A stretch of 64,000 nucleotides of DNA. It comes from Iris pallida. Its lineage: Eukaryota; Streptophyta; Magnoliopsida; Asparagales; Iridaceae. The notes beneath the pieces were generated by a model, which was given only the letters and a program-made list of their open reading frames with translations, was not told the origin of the DNA and made no database searches. The position numbers were made by a program, and so were the translations under genes. The stretch is from positions 38,607,854 to 38,671,853 of the forward strand of contig JANAVB010029819.1 in NCBI GenBank assembly GCA_029216955.1, given 5' to 3'. Positions 1 to 11,455 of the stretch are shown one piece after another; the first letter of the stretch is position 1; each line of letters begins with the position of its first letter.

Positions 1-1044
1 GAACTTGGCGATGCTTTCACTGATTTACTCGATGATCATAAAAAGGTCATCGATAAATATAAACATGCCAAGGACAAAATCAAAAGTCTAGAAGATGAGA
101 TAGAAAGAATTTCTTTACTTCTTGATAATGTTAGAAACACATCACCCACTAATGACACTGATGAAGTATCCAAGCTTAAATTAAGCTTACATGATGCTGA
201 AGCACGTATTGAGCAACAAACTCAAGAAATCACTACTCTCAACACGTTGCTTGCTGAAGAAAAGAGTAGACACAAGATTTCCATGACTAAGATTTATGGC
301 TTAAATATTAAGGTTGATGAACTGCAAGCTGTTTCTAAAAGATTAGAAACCAAATTGGGTAAACAGGTTGTTCAACCTCAAACCCAATCACATGGGCACA
401 ACACCACTCATGCTAGTCAACCACGTCATTCTCATGCAGCACATAACCATGCATTTATATACACAAACTTTCACAAACCACGTGCACGTAAGAACAATTC
501 TCACTCAGTACACACTCATCATGCACAAAGATACAATCAATATCACTCCACACATAAAAATTATCATGCCATGCCATATAGACAAAATCATCATGCAATG
601 CCATATAGACAAGGTCCTCATATACCATATAGACAAAATCATCATGTCATGCAATATAGACAAAATTATCATGCCATGCCATCTAGACAATATCAGCATG
701 TCACACATCATAGACAATACCATCATTCTATGCCTCATAGACACCATCAACATGCCACTTATTCCATGCATAATCATCTTTACCATGCTAACTCTTCACA
801 TCATGTCCATCCTCATCCTGTTGCTTACAGATATTATTCTCATGCTCCTAGTATAAATAAGAATGCTATCTGTACTTATTGTGGATCACATGGACACATC
901 TCACCACAGTGCAGAGTTAGAAGACTTGTAGATAAAAAGATATATGCTTGGTTTCCAAAGACTAACTTTTCAGGACCCTCAAGAACTCGGGTACCAAAGG
1001 TCACATCTACTCTTGATGTAGGTGGACCTTCCCTCCTCAACTGA
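1..1044 (+). pseudogene. Sirevirus gag, C-terminal part (open at the left edge)
   Basis: Frame 1 is open from base 1 to the TGA at 1042-1044, so this is the end of a longer capsid-type protein. The first 120 residues are charged and heptad-like, consistent with a coiled coil. Residues of about 135-285 form a very histidine-, tyrosine- and methionine-rich tract built from degenerate repeats of the type HHAMPYRQN. A zinc knuckle follows (CTYCGSHGHISPQC, CX2CX4HX4C, about 871-912), which in this family binds RNA during packaging. Pol continues in a different frame, so gag-pol expression would need a frame change near 1040 or this copy has a frameshift. Whether the upstream part is intact cannot be seen. 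Confidence 0.82.
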
Positions 1045-1048
1045 AAGT

Positions 1049-4000
1049 AAATAGATTCTCGATAGTGGATGCTCGCGACATATGACGGGAGACGCAAATC
1101 TTTTTGCATCACTATCGATGAAGAGAGAAGGATACGTATCCTTCGATAACAATCTCAAAGGGCACATTATAGGTAATGGTGTCATTGGTCATCCTCCTTC
1201 TCCTGTAATAAAGGATGTCTGCCTAGTGACCGAGTTAAAGCATAACCTGCTCAGCATTAGTCATCTTGCTGATCATGGATATGATATTAACTTTGGACAA
1301 AACAGTTGCTACATCTAAGATAGGTCAACAGGAGACATTGCTTTTGAAGGAAAAAGAGAGGACAACATCTATATTTTCTATCTTTCTATAAATACTAACA
1401 ATGCAGGTAGATGTCTATATGCCCACAAAGACGAACGACTACTTTGGCACCAGCGTCTTGGTCATGCCAACATGGATGCTATATCCAGACTTTCTACCAA
1501 GAAGCTAGTGAGAGGATTGCCTGACATCACATTCAAAAAGGACACGGTATGTGCCGAATGTGAACTAAACAAGGCAACTAAATCCTCGTTTCATTCCATC
1601 AACTCTGTAAGTACTACTAGACCCTTGCAATTACTTCATATTAATTTATTTGGTCCTAGTAGAATAGCTAGCCTTGGTGGCAAACTTTATGCATTTGTTA
1701 TTGTTGATGATTTTTCGAGATTTACTTGGGTTTTCTTTCTCGCTAATAAGAGCGATGCTATTTCTGCTTTCAAAATTTTTGTAAAGAAAGTTCAAAACAA
1801 AAAAGGCTACATGATTACTCGAATCCGAAGTGATCATGGAGGCGAATTCGTAAATTATGATTTTGAAAGTTTTTGTAATACAAATGGCTTTGATCATGAA
1901 TTTTCTTGTCCTAGAACTCCTCAACAAAATGGTGTTGTGGAGCGGAAGAATAGAACTCTCGGCGATATGGCCAGAGTCATGTTGAATAAATTTTCACTTC
2001 CGAAATATTTTTGGACAGAAGCTGTTAGTACAGCATGCCACATTTTGAATAGGGTGCTGATTCGTCCCATTACGAAGAAAACACCCTATGAGCTTTGGTT
2101 TGGGAGAACCCCCAATGTTTCTTATTTTAAAGTTTTTGGTTGTAGATGTTTTATCCTTAACACCAAAGACAACTTAGGCAAATTTGATGCCAAAGCTGAC
2201 GATGGTATCTTTCTTGGTTATGCCGCCAAAAGTAAGGGATATAGAGTTTTTAATAAACGCTCACTTATTGTGGAAGAGTCAACAAATGTGACTTTTGATG
2301 AAGACAACAGTGCAGCAAGTACTCTTGATGATGACGTTGAGCCATCAACTTCTACTCCAATGAATACTTCAACCGAAACTAATTCTCTGGAGGGTTTGCC
2401 TAAGAAATTCTCTTTCAAACCTTCTCATCCAGAAAATTTAGTTATAGGAGAAGTTTCACGTGGAGTAACTACTAGATCATCACTAAGAGACTCCGTTGCT
2501 AGCACTGCCTTCATTTCACAAGTAGAGCCTAAAAACATTTCTGAAGCTTTTAATGATGAATTTTGGATTTCTGCTATGCAAGAAGAACTCAACCAATTCG
2601 AGAGAAGCCAAGTATGGGAACTCGTTCCTAGACCGGTTAATCACTCGATAATTGGTACTAAATGGGTTTTTAGAAATAAAGTAAATGAAGATGGTTCAGT
2701 CACACGTAACAAAGCTCGTCTAGTAGCTCAAGGATACAACCAAGAGGAAGGTATCGACTACGATGAGACGTATGCTCCTGTTGCTAGACTAGAATCCATT
2801 CGGATGCTTTGTGCTTTTGCTAATTTTTAAAACTTTAAATTATTTCAAATGGATGTGAAAAGTACTTTCCTGAATGGTTTTATTAAGGAGGAAGTTTATG
2901 TGAAACAACCTCCTGACTTTGAAAATCACAAATTTCCCGACCACGTGTTCAAGCTAAAGAAAGCACTTTATGGCCTCAAACAAGCCCCCAGAGCTTGGTA
3001 TGAAAGGCTAAGTAGCTTCTTACTTGAGAAAGGTTTTTCAAAAGGGAAAATTGACACTACACTGTTTATAAAATCTTTTAAAGACACTATTCTGTTGATT
3101 CAAATTTATGTTGATGATATCATTTTTGGTTCTACTGATGAAACCCTCTGTCAAGAATTTGCCAAGTGTATGCAGACAGAATTTGAGATGAGCATGATGG
3201 GAGAGCTCAACTATTTTCTTGGTCTGCAAGTGAAACAAATGGCTAATGGAACTTTCATCTGTCAATCGAAGTATACCAAGGACATGCTGAAGAAGTTCGA
3301 TCTTGACAACATCAAACCAATCAGCACTCCAATGGCTACTTCAACCAAACTCGAACCAGATGAGAGCGGCAAACCCGTTGATCAACGTAAGTATCGAGGT
3401 ATGATAGGCAGCTTACTTTATTTAACTGCTAGTCGCCCCGATATCATGTTTAGTGTTTGCCTATGTGCTAGATATCAAGCAAATCCTAAGGAATCTCACA
3501 TGACCGCGGTTAAGCGTATCTTTCGATACCTTAAGGGTACGGTTACAGTGGGCCTATGGTATCCCAAGTCAACATCATTTGACCTCATCGGTTACTCTGA
3601 TGCTGACTTTGCTGGATGCAAGGTCGACTGTAAAAGTACGAGCGGCACGTGTCATTTATTAGGAAAGGCTTTAGTCTCATGGTTTAGCAAGAAGCAGAAC
3701 TCTGTCGCACTATCCACAACAGAAGCTGAATACATAGCAGCTGGGCGTTGTTGTGCACAAATTCTGTGGATGAAGCAAACCCTTGAAGACTATAAGTTAT
3801 CTTTTATGCATATTCCTATATTCTGTGACAATACTAGTGCCATCAATTTGACTAAGAACCCTGTCTGCCACTCACGCACTAAACACATTGAGATCAGACA
3901 CCACTTTTTGTGTGATCATCAGCAAAATGGCATGATTAACTTAGAATTTATTGACACTGATCATCAGCTAGCAGATTTCTTTACTAAGCCATTATCCGAA

Positions 4001-4060
4001 GAGCGCTTCAATTATCTTTGTCGTGAACTCGGAATTTTGGATGAAGCAGTTATAAGTTGA
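1049..4060 (+). pseudogene. Sirevirus pol: protease, integrase, RT, RNase H
   Basis: One frame (frame 2) holds the whole copia pol in order. The protease active site DSG is at 1061-1069. The GAG-pre-integrase motif WHQRLGH is at about 1443-1466, with the zinc CAEC at about 1550. The integrase core follows, with its second acidic residue at 1832-1834 (RSDHGGEF) and the Glu at 1940-1942, spaced D35E. The RT motif YVDD is at 3107-3118, and RNase H has SDADFAG and TEAEYIAA at about 3594-3738. The product would copy and integrate the element. This copy is dead: stops lie at 1316-1318 and 2828-2830, and the first integrase Asp is replaced (HINLFGP where the family has HIDLFGP; codon 1643-1645). Similarity around the stops is otherwise high, so the damage looks recent. 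Confidence 0.9.
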
Positions 4061-4809
4061 GACTTACTTGCGTAAATGTCGAGTATATTTTGATTCTTTT
4101 ATGACAAATTTATTATGGGTACAAGCCGAAAGGGTCCTTCTGACAAAAAGGCATAAAAGCCTAAGCGACACGGTGCACTAGTCCTCAGGACTACCGCTAG
4201 CTGGGATCCGGCCCCTGCAGCTAACCCATGGCAAATTTGAAATACTGAATTACAATATATTTCCTTGTTTATTATATAGTTTGTTCCGATTTATTATTGC
4301 CTAATTGATCTTTCCTAAAGTTCATTCTGACCTTTGTGTACCTCTCTATGTACTTCATTGTTTTCATCAAACTTTTATCCTCAAAATCTCTTTTGTTCAA
4401 CACTTAATCAATTTTTCTATCTTTTCAGCCTGCTTTTAGTTCTGGACCACTGATCCAGAACTCGGGCCGAACTCTGCCCCTAACAGAGTTCGGGCCGAGT
4501 TCGGTCCCTAAGTTCCAGCGTCGGGATCTGGCTCTGCCGTTGGATCAATTTAGATCCTATGGTCAATATTTCATCCGACCAAAGACAAACCCCTACTTTA
4601 TATCGGGACTCCTTCTCTCTCCTTCACCATTGCCTCCTTCCTCACCTCTCCAAACTCTTTCCTTCAAACCCTAACCCTAGTTTTTGATCTAGAGTGCTCC
4701 ATTGCTCCTCAAAATCAAGGAAAAAGGGTTTCTCGTCATTCTCTTCCACTATTTATTAATCATTTGAGGTATCATTCTTGTCTTCTATACTTCACTCTAT
4801 CAAGTTTTT
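4061..4809 (+). other. Sirevirus spacer between pol and the extra ORF
   Basis: No convincing ORF is present. The stretch holds two palindrome-like copies of a motif with core TCGGGCCGA, at 4456-4476 and 4484-4504. The same motif recurs in the 3' LTR. A pyrimidine-rich leader with ACCCTAACCCTAG follows at about 4600-4700. This is probably the untranslated leader or promoter of the downstream ORF. Confidence 0.6.
4456..4504. repeat. Pair of odd-centred palindromes, core GAGTTCGGGCCGAACTC type
   Basis: Two 21-base units built on CTCGGGCCGA and TTCGGGCCGA stand 7 bases apart. They match the LTR palindromes at 6889-6909 and 6918-6938 with one or a few changes. Position upstream of an ORF suggests a regulatory role; that role is inference. 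Confidence 0.6.
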
Positions 4810-6065
4810 ATGGCTCCTCGCTTGTTCAATCGTGGAAAGAGGATTCGAACTGAGAGTGTTTCCTCTTCGGATACTCCTCCGACGAAGGAACATATCATTG
4901 AACAACTTCAACCACCTCATCCGTTGTTCAACCCACCTCGTCCTCGAAACCCTTCTACCTATGACAACCGATTATTTGTTTCACTAGATGCCTCAAACAA
5001 CTGGTTTAGTGACTATCGGAATCGTCAGGTATTCGCAGGACATCCTATTAATTTTTCTATCTTCTCTCAATATGATTCTTTATTTCATGACCTCTGCTTT
5101 GATGAGCTTGTCACTACCACTTCTGCTATCTATCGTCATGCTGTCCAAATGTTCTACTGCAACATGACCTTTGATGATCTCCATATTTATTCACGAGTTG
5201 CAGGTATAAATATATCTTTTGATGACTTTGACTTAGCCGAATATCTTGATCTTCAAGAGCCCAATTCTTGGAAAAAGCTAGTTGACGCTCGCTCGTTCCG
5301 TTTTCCCGACGGAATTTCCCTTGAGAGCTTCAAGGACGATTTGTGTACTCCATACACACGTCTTCGCAAGCTCACGGCTAAATATCTCAACCCATTTTTT
5401 CTGATCTTCATTGGATTATTTCTAACACCATTCTACCCAAAACAGGTTCCCATGATGACATCACTTATCTTGAAATATCTGCTCTTTATCATCTTCACTT
5501 TGGAATTTCTTTCAATCTTCCACGTACAATGATGGACTGGATGATTCAATGTAGGAAGAAACCACGAGCTCTGGTTTATCCTCTGTACCTTCCTATGATC
5601 TTTCGTGCTTTTAACATACCACTTGATATCTGTCCGTTCTTGCCTGCTCCTGCTTTCCTGTCCAAGGCACGTCGTACTCAGGCAGTTGTCGCCTCTCCTG
5701 AGGCCTCTAAGCATTCTGATGATAAGGAGCCTGACGCCCCTCCTTTCGGTCAGGATGCACCACCTCCACCTGCCACTCTTGACTCCATCCAGACCATGCT
5801 CCAGGATCGTTTCTACTTAGAGGCTGATCGGTGGGCTCAGATGGACTACCGTACTACCCTGCAGATGAGTGCACTCAGCAACTCGCTGCATGATATTCGG
5901 TACTCCATGTTCCATCATCCTACTATGCCCATTCCCATGCAGCGGGATCCCGATCGTGAGGGATATCGCATTGATGATCCATGGGTCTTGCGTTACCTGG
6001 ATCCGAGTGCTGCTCTTGTGGATCCCAGACGTTCCAACTCTCCTGGACCTTCTCGTGCTCCGTGA
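4810..6065 (+). pseudogene. Sirevirus extra ORF (env-like position; putative plant transposon protein type)
   Basis: Translation starts at the ATG of 4810 and runs about 210 residues in frame 1. The frame then moves to frame 3 near 5445, where an open continuation (DDITYLEISALYHLHFGISF, from about 5452) runs to the TGA at 6063-6065. So this is one gene of about 400 codons with a single frameshift, or with an unspliced intron ending in CAG at about 5445. The first part resembles the 'putative plant transposon protein' domain found in ORFs downstream of Sirevirus pol. The end is proline-rich followed by a helical stretch. I see no signal peptide and no clear fusion protein features, so 'env-like' refers to position only. 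Function is unknown. Confidence 0.65.
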
Positions 6066-6595
6066 TGGAGATTGGCTCGATCTGCTGCTGCTACTGCTGA
6101 TGATCTTAGTTATTTTTTGCTTTCAGTTATTTAGTTTATTATGGTTTTATGTAGCTGGTTTTATGTACTCTGTTTATGAGTTGGCCACTTGGTTTGGTGG
6201 ATGACATTATCTGTCCTTTATCATAGTTTTACTTTATGTCAGTGACTTATTTTGCTTAGTATTTCACTGTTTCTTCTCTGCTTGGTGTGGTTGCATTACT
6301 ATTCATTGCTTCTTTATATTGCTAACTGCCAAAAGGGGGAGAAATATGTATATTTTTATAGTTTTGTGCTTGTTTTGCTTTTGGGAGATATTATCTATCA
6401 GGTCACAGGTTCTATGCATTTTATACGGGGGAGAGCTATAGCTTCTAGCTCGACACCGTTCATGGTTTACGGGGGAGCTATCTTCTTTTAGCTCAGGCAT
6501 CGTTTATGGGGGATCTATGTTACAATCAACTGTGTCCAGGTATGAATATTGAAATATACATATATTATTTTGTCAATTATCAATATGGGAGAGAT
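6066..6595 (+). other. Sirevirus 3' untranslated region with multiple polypurine tracts
   Basis: The gap between the extra ORF and the 3' LTR has no ORF of interest. Five G-rich tracts occur: AAAAGGGGGAG (6331-6341), CGGGGGAGAG (6426-6435), CGGGGGAG (6470-6477), ATGGGGGAT (about 6506-6514), and ATATGGGAGAGA directly before the LTR (about 6583-6594). Multiple tracts of this kind are a described Sirevirus trait. The last one, touching the LTR, is the probable plus-strand primer. Confidence 0.75.
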
Positions 6596-6888
6596 TGTTG
6601 ACACAAAGTCACAGTCAACCAAATATTGACTACATTGACTAAATAATATTTATATTAATTCAATACGACACACGACGACTGCATTCAGTTCAAGACAGAT
6701 GACAGCTCAGTCTCCGGCTCTCAGTGTGTTCTGGAGTCTGTATTTTATAATTTTATTGAGTCTAGACTTGTGTACTCTGAGTCATGCTGAGCTCTTGGAA
6801 CTTAGTCTATAACCTACCCAAAATCCCTAGCTCCACTGAACCAAACACTGCCCAAAAATCCCCTTTGAACCACTCTGTGCTCTGGAGA

Positions 6889-6938
6889 CAGAGTTCGGGC
6901 CGAACTCTGCCTCCACACAGAGTTCGGGCCGAACTCTG
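6889..6938. promoter_or_regulatory. Twin palindromes in U3 of the Sirevirus LTR
   Basis: Two copies of a 21-base unit, CAGAGTTCGG-G-CCGAACTCTG, stand 8 bases apart, about 115-165 bases upstream of the TATA box. Arms of 10 bases match perfectly around a central G. Palindromic repeats in Sirevirus LTRs have been described as conserved regulatory features; binding by a specific factor is inference. Confidence 0.65.
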
Positions 6939-7052
6939 TCCCCTAGAAATCAGGAACCCTAATTTTAGGGTTAGCTGGTTGCTAGTTGTCCAACGGCCAA
7001 ATTTTTGAATTTTTCTACCCGAATTCTGGCCGAATTCTGCCTATAAAAACAC

Positions 7053-7060
7053 TATAAATA
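7053..7060 (+). promoter_or_regulatory. TATA box of the Sirevirus LTR
   Basis: TATAAATA lies in the context CACTATAAATAGGG, downstream of the palindromes and about 30 bases before a pyrimidine-rich TCTCTTCTCTTC segment that would suit a transcription start. This is the normal place for the U3/R boundary. Confidence 0.7.
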
Positions 7061-7540
7061 GGGCATGAATTCTCTCATTTCAATCCATCCAATCTTCTCT
7101 TCTCTTCTCTCTTATAAGTTCAATAAGCCATACCCTTTCCATCTACTAGCCACAAGCCTTCTAAGTCTCGAGTGCTCAGCATCTCTCAGTTAGGATTCTT
7201 GTGCAAGAGTCGAAGAAGTCGTTTGGACAATTCCAAGCAAATCGCCACTGCGATCCTCTGTTAGAAGTTGACGTGCTCTTCTGAAGAAAAGGCACGGGTT
7301 GTAAACTACTATTTCATAAATAGTGGATTTAATCCTGAGCTAGAGTTCTCAGGCCTGGACTAGTCCTCCACGAGGGAAACCAGGTTAAAATTGCTGTGTT
7401 TGCGTATGCTCTTCTGCTCTTCATTTATTTTCCGCACTTTACTCTGATTATTTATTGTTGGTGAAAGAGTTATTTTTAATTGGCTATTTTTCTATATAAA
7501 CTCTATTCACCCCCCTCTAGAGTTGCCAAACTGTTCTTCA

Positions 7541-8383
7541 TAAATGTTGAACTAAAATCGGATTTAACCTTTCAATACTAAGCTATAACCCTGTACAAGG
7601 ACACACACACACACTCTAACTTAGTATACCCTGTCATGTAACCTAATGTTCCTCTCTATGTTATGAACATGTATCTATATAGATATATATAGCATTTATA
7701 CATCCATGTTATAATGTATATAGATAAATAACTAATTCTCTACCTTCTTATATATAAATGGTTAGCCATGCATGTTATGATTAATAGGTTGTGTATTGTA
7801 GGTCGTTAACCCATATGTCATGATTAGTGTAACTTGCTAGTTATTGTTGAAACCCGAATCCCCATATACACTTTCATGTATATTCACGTACACACACGCC
7901 TACTACCTAACCCTATGAACATGTTCCCATACACATGATGCTAGTTTTCCCTCTCTAATGCTCTCTATATTATATAATGCGATTGGATTTCAATGCAAGT
8001 GATTTTCAATTCCTTAATTTTCAATTTGATTTTCTGTACCCTTTTAGATGATTGGTGGTTACCTTTCTTTATTTTTTTGATGAGTACCAGTTTTCACATG
8101 GGATGGTAGACTGTCTTACAGTTTTGATGATTTGATATTTCTGCATCTTTTCTCGTTTAGCACCCTGGATTTGCTTGTGTGTTTGATACCCTATGACCGT
8201 TGGTTAGCATGACTAGTAAACCTAGATGAGACTTCACTGTCACCGTTACCATGACCCTGGATATTGTCTTTTATTTGATGGTATGATTTGTTTAAGTTAT
8301 GGGACTTTGATTTTGGGGGTTTGACCTAGGGGGAGTAGGGATATTTTAATTTCGAGGACGAAATTTTTGTAAGGTGGGTAGGA
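7541..8383 (+). other. LARD-1 internal tail, non-coding
   Basis: The sequence is AT-rich with short ACACAC and TATATA runs and no ORF of note. It aligns with 51256-52125 in LARD-2, for example TTAGATGATTGGTGGTTACC at about 8045. Its last 40 bases hold the conserved segment that in Del/Tekay elements surrounds the end of integrase and the polypurine tract. Confidence 0.75.
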
Positions 8384-10373
8384 TGTTAGCACCCTGAATT
8401 TCGGGTTCATTTTTTTTATTTTTATTTTATTTTCTGATTGATTGGTTTGATAAATAATTTATTCTGTTAATTGTCCTGTAAGTGTACTTTTCCATGCCAT
8501 TGATATTTGGAGTATCAGGGATGTTCAACTCTGGAAATCTTCTTCATGAGTTTTGGAGTGGACAGGATTACCTTCATGACGGTATATAGTGTCCCATCCA
8601 AACTTGTTCCCTTGTGCTCTTTCTGCTTCGCCGAACTTCGGGTCGAATTAGACCGTTCGATCAGTAATTGATTTTCCCACTCTTTTCCTTGATCATTTTC
8701 AGCGCGTTACCATGACTTTTAAATTGGGAGCGCCAGACCAGTTATTTTCTTGAAACCAACTCCTCATTGATGATCTACTCGAGATGCTCGTCACCCATGA
8801 CCTTCGTTTCCCACTCAGACACGTCATTTTGAGCTCCATTTGATTCGCACAACTTTTCCGACACGTGACCCGATTTTATTTCACGCCACGGCGTCACATT
8901 CATTTTCCAACTTGATTTGTGGGTCCCCTGTCGACCAAAACCTGTCAGTCCCAACTATGGACATGGCCCACTTTGAGCCTACTATCCGTCCGCCACTTGT
9001 GTCCCATTTATTGGAATCCCCATGTGCTACTTATTCGCTCTTGATCATCAACGTCTAATTTTAATTCGATTTTTGCACAATGTCCAGTTTTGATCCAATC
9101 CGGCTCCACCGAGTCCTGTCCAGCTTTGTGTTGCCCTCCATCGGGACACCCTCATTTTTCCGTGTCCAAAATAATATATTATACCCTATCTACCTATTTC
9201 AATATTTATTGGAATTTTTATTGATTTTAAATCCATTGGGATGACCAATTATTCCTATAATTAATGACTACCCTTGATTTCCCTCAATCAATCCTCACCC
9301 TACAATTTTTTCCTACCACCCACTCTCACAATTTTCCTCTTAGGCCGGCCCTAACTTTCATGTAGGAAGAATCTCTTTCTCTCTCTTTCTCTCTCTCTTT
9401 AATTATTGTTACTCTCCTTCTCTCTCTTACTTTTTTCATGCAAACAAATACCAACAACAGCAAGTAACTTCAACACCACAGCTCCCATGGCCGAGTACCC
9501 ATCCCTGAACCCGACCACCTCACTTCGGCCGTCCCCTTGGCCAGCCTCGCCGTCGGCCATGAACGACGTCGACCATCTTCTTCTCCTCCTTCTCCTCTCC
9601 TCATCCATTTCACAATGCCACCACCATCGACCTTCCTTCTATCCCCACCACCAAACAACCGCCGCCGCCACCTTCATCCGCGACCACCCTCCACCGCGAG
9701 CCTCCGCGCGCCGCCCACGCGCGTCGCCGGCCGACCACGCAGCGCCGCGACGCGCGCACAGCAGCAACGCCAGCCCTAGCGCGCGCGTGCATGGCGCCAC
9801 CGCCGGCGCCACCGCCGCCGTGGTCGGCGGGGACGACCCCCATGGGCGCGCGCCACCCTCGGCTCTCCTTTCCTGACGGCCACCGTCCTCCGGGACGCGC
9901 CGTCAAGGCGATTTCTGCGTTTTGAACGACGTCCCGTCGTGACGCGCGCGGGATCGAGTTCGTTTTGGCGCCCCGTCGCAGCAACTTCGTGCACGTTTTC
10001 CTGGAGATCTGACCGTTGGATCGGCGATTTCTTCGCTCCTTCGCAATCTCGGTATATCCACCTTCATCCCTGTCAATTTTCGTCCGTTAATTTTATCGTT
10101 TGATACATAAAAACCGGCCACCAATTTGACCGTTTAAATTGTATTAAATTTGGACAGTTTCGCGGGGCCAACTTCGTCAGCTTGTATCTCCTCCACCGCA
10201 GGTCCGTTTGGCGTGCTACCAGTTCTGTTGCGAAGCTGGTATAACCCTCTTGCTACCCCTTCAGTTACGTTTCATTGTGAGCTTGTTTGATTGGTTGAAT
10301 TCGACGCCAAAGTTGGCCGTCCGAATTCGTAATTTCCAACTTGTAAAATTCTATTTTTGAACACGGGACTCCA

Positions 10374-10990
10374 GATTTCATTTCTGACACCACCATTAGA
10401 CTTGTGGCGTTGTTCTGGCATGTTTTCATATAAAATTTGTTAGATTTGGAGAACGTGAGCCCGGGCACGTTTTTCGGTGCAAAACGGGTCTCACTTTCTG
10501 GGTCAACGAGACTTTTTGATGCCGGCTCATCGGAATCCAATTCCGAAGATACCGTTGAGTTCGTATCGTCATTCTGGACTCGTTGACATATAATTTGCTA
10601 GGTTTTGGTGGACATTGGGTCTGGCACGCATTTCGGTACAAGTCGGATACCAATATCCGGGTCAACGGGTCATTGTGAGATCGGCTCATCGGAATCCAAT
10701 TTCGGAGATACCGTTGAGTTCGTATCATCATTCTGGACTCGTTGACATGTAGTTTGCTGAGTTTTGAGAACTTTGGCTCCGGTACGCATTTTCGTGCAAA
10801 CCGGAATTCCAAGTTCTGGTCAACGGGCCAAATTGAGATCGGGTCAACGGAATCCAATTCTGGAGATACCGTTGGGTTCGTATCGACATTCTGGTTGCGT
10901 GGACATATAATTTGTTATATTTTATAGACTTGTTTTCTTACACATTTTTCGGTGCAAAACGGCTCCGACACGGACACCGTTTTGACCCAA
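10374..10990 (+). repeat. 158-bp degenerate tandem repeat inside the LARD LTR, about four units
   Basis: GGAATCCAATT recurs at 10532, 10691 and 10849, a spacing of 158-159 bases. Each unit continues with ACCGTTGAGTTCGTATCGTC, TCTGGACTCGTTGACAT and a TTTCGGTGCAAA-like end. A more divergent unit precedes them. The same array is in the LARD-2 LTRs at about 47040-47650 and 54060-54670. It makes the repeated reading frames seen on the minus strand, which I do not take as genes. Confidence 0.8.
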
Positions 10991-11349
10991 AATTATCTTT
11001 TTGCCCTTGTGTCCAAATTAGACCGTCGGGTAGGCTATCCTAGCTAATTTGACCATTTTGGACACGTTGGCGATGTTCATTTCATCGTCCGGCAATGTTT
11101 GTTGATAATTTCTCTGAACTTAACCTTTTTATAATTAATTAATAATTAATTCATATAATGTTCGTATTTCGGGATTAGTACAACGAAACTGAGATCAGTC
11201 AATTCCAGTGATCTCACATCGCTGAAATTGACAAGTTGGACACGTAGATCACTATAATAAGATTATCAACCTTACCGATAATCCTCTTATCTCGATTTAC
11301 GTGTCATAAGTTTCGACGTATAAATAACGAAGTACACTTTATATTAGAC

Positions 11350-11455
11350 TAGAATTGACCCTGTTTGACCAGAATTGACCAGTTGACCCAAAGTCAACTA
11401 TAAGTCAACGCTTGACCTAGTTTGACTAAATTATTGACCGGAGTTGACCTAGAGT
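11350..11455 (+). promoter_or_regulatory. TTGAC (W-box-like) cluster in the LARD-1 LTR
   Basis: In about 105 bases there are roughly eight TTGAC cores on the plus strand (TTGACC, TTGACT) and two GTCAA cores on the minus. TTGAC with a following C or T is the known WRKY-factor W-box core. The cluster is kept in the LARD-2 LTRs (about 48007-48120 and 55025-55140) and in a shorter form in the solo LTR (24250-24295). Function as an enhancer is inference. Confidence 0.6.

Larger units (their letters stand above)
1..7540 (+). mobile_element. Sirevirus-type Ty1/copia retrotransposon, 3' part
   Basis: The gene order is gag, protease, integrase, reverse transcriptase, RNase H, which is the copia order. 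An extra ORF lies between pol and the 3' LTR, and several AAAGGGGGAG-like polypurine tracts precede the LTR. Extra 3' ORFs and multiple tracts are known for Sireviruses. The 5' LTR, primer site and start of gag lie before the window. The right end at 7540 is supported by comparison with the related sequence at 51256: the sequence after the LTR (TAAATGTTGAACTAAA) continues the LARD internal region that is uninterrupted there. The five bases TAAAT are the likely target duplication, but the partner copy is outside the window. Pol is broken by two stops. Confidence 0.88.
6596..7540 (+). repeat. Sirevirus 3' LTR (945 bp)
   Basis: The LTR begins TGTTGACAC directly after the last polypurine tract and ends GTTCTTCA. 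The final segment CTATTCACCCCCCTCTAGAG is the style of ending known from Sirevirus LTRs. It carries two near-perfect 21-base palindromes (6889-6909, 6918-6938), a tandem CCGAATTCTG pair (about 7019-7039) and a TATA box at 7053-7060. The partner 5' LTR is outside the window, so its age cannot be judged. Confidence 0.85.

Noticed and set aside
340..400. Possible dynein light chain LC8-binding motif in Sirevirus gag (PQTQS)
   Set aside because: LC8 binding is known for Sirevirus gag, but the usual motif needs TQT; this one does not fit well.
368..856. Frame of 162 codons overlapping gag, and the opposite-strand frame 505-786
   Set aside because: Both are shadows of the repetitive His-rich gag sequence.
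9406..9876. 156-codon Ser/Pro/Arg-rich frame on the plus strand
   Set aside because: Same GC-rich LTR block as at 46129-46740 and 53401-53771; the three LARD copies do not keep the same frame open.
10426..10857. 143-codon minus-strand frame with repeats of IRTQRYLRNW
   Set aside because: It is produced by the 158-bp tandem repeat of the LTR; the copies at 47188 and 54094 differ in length.
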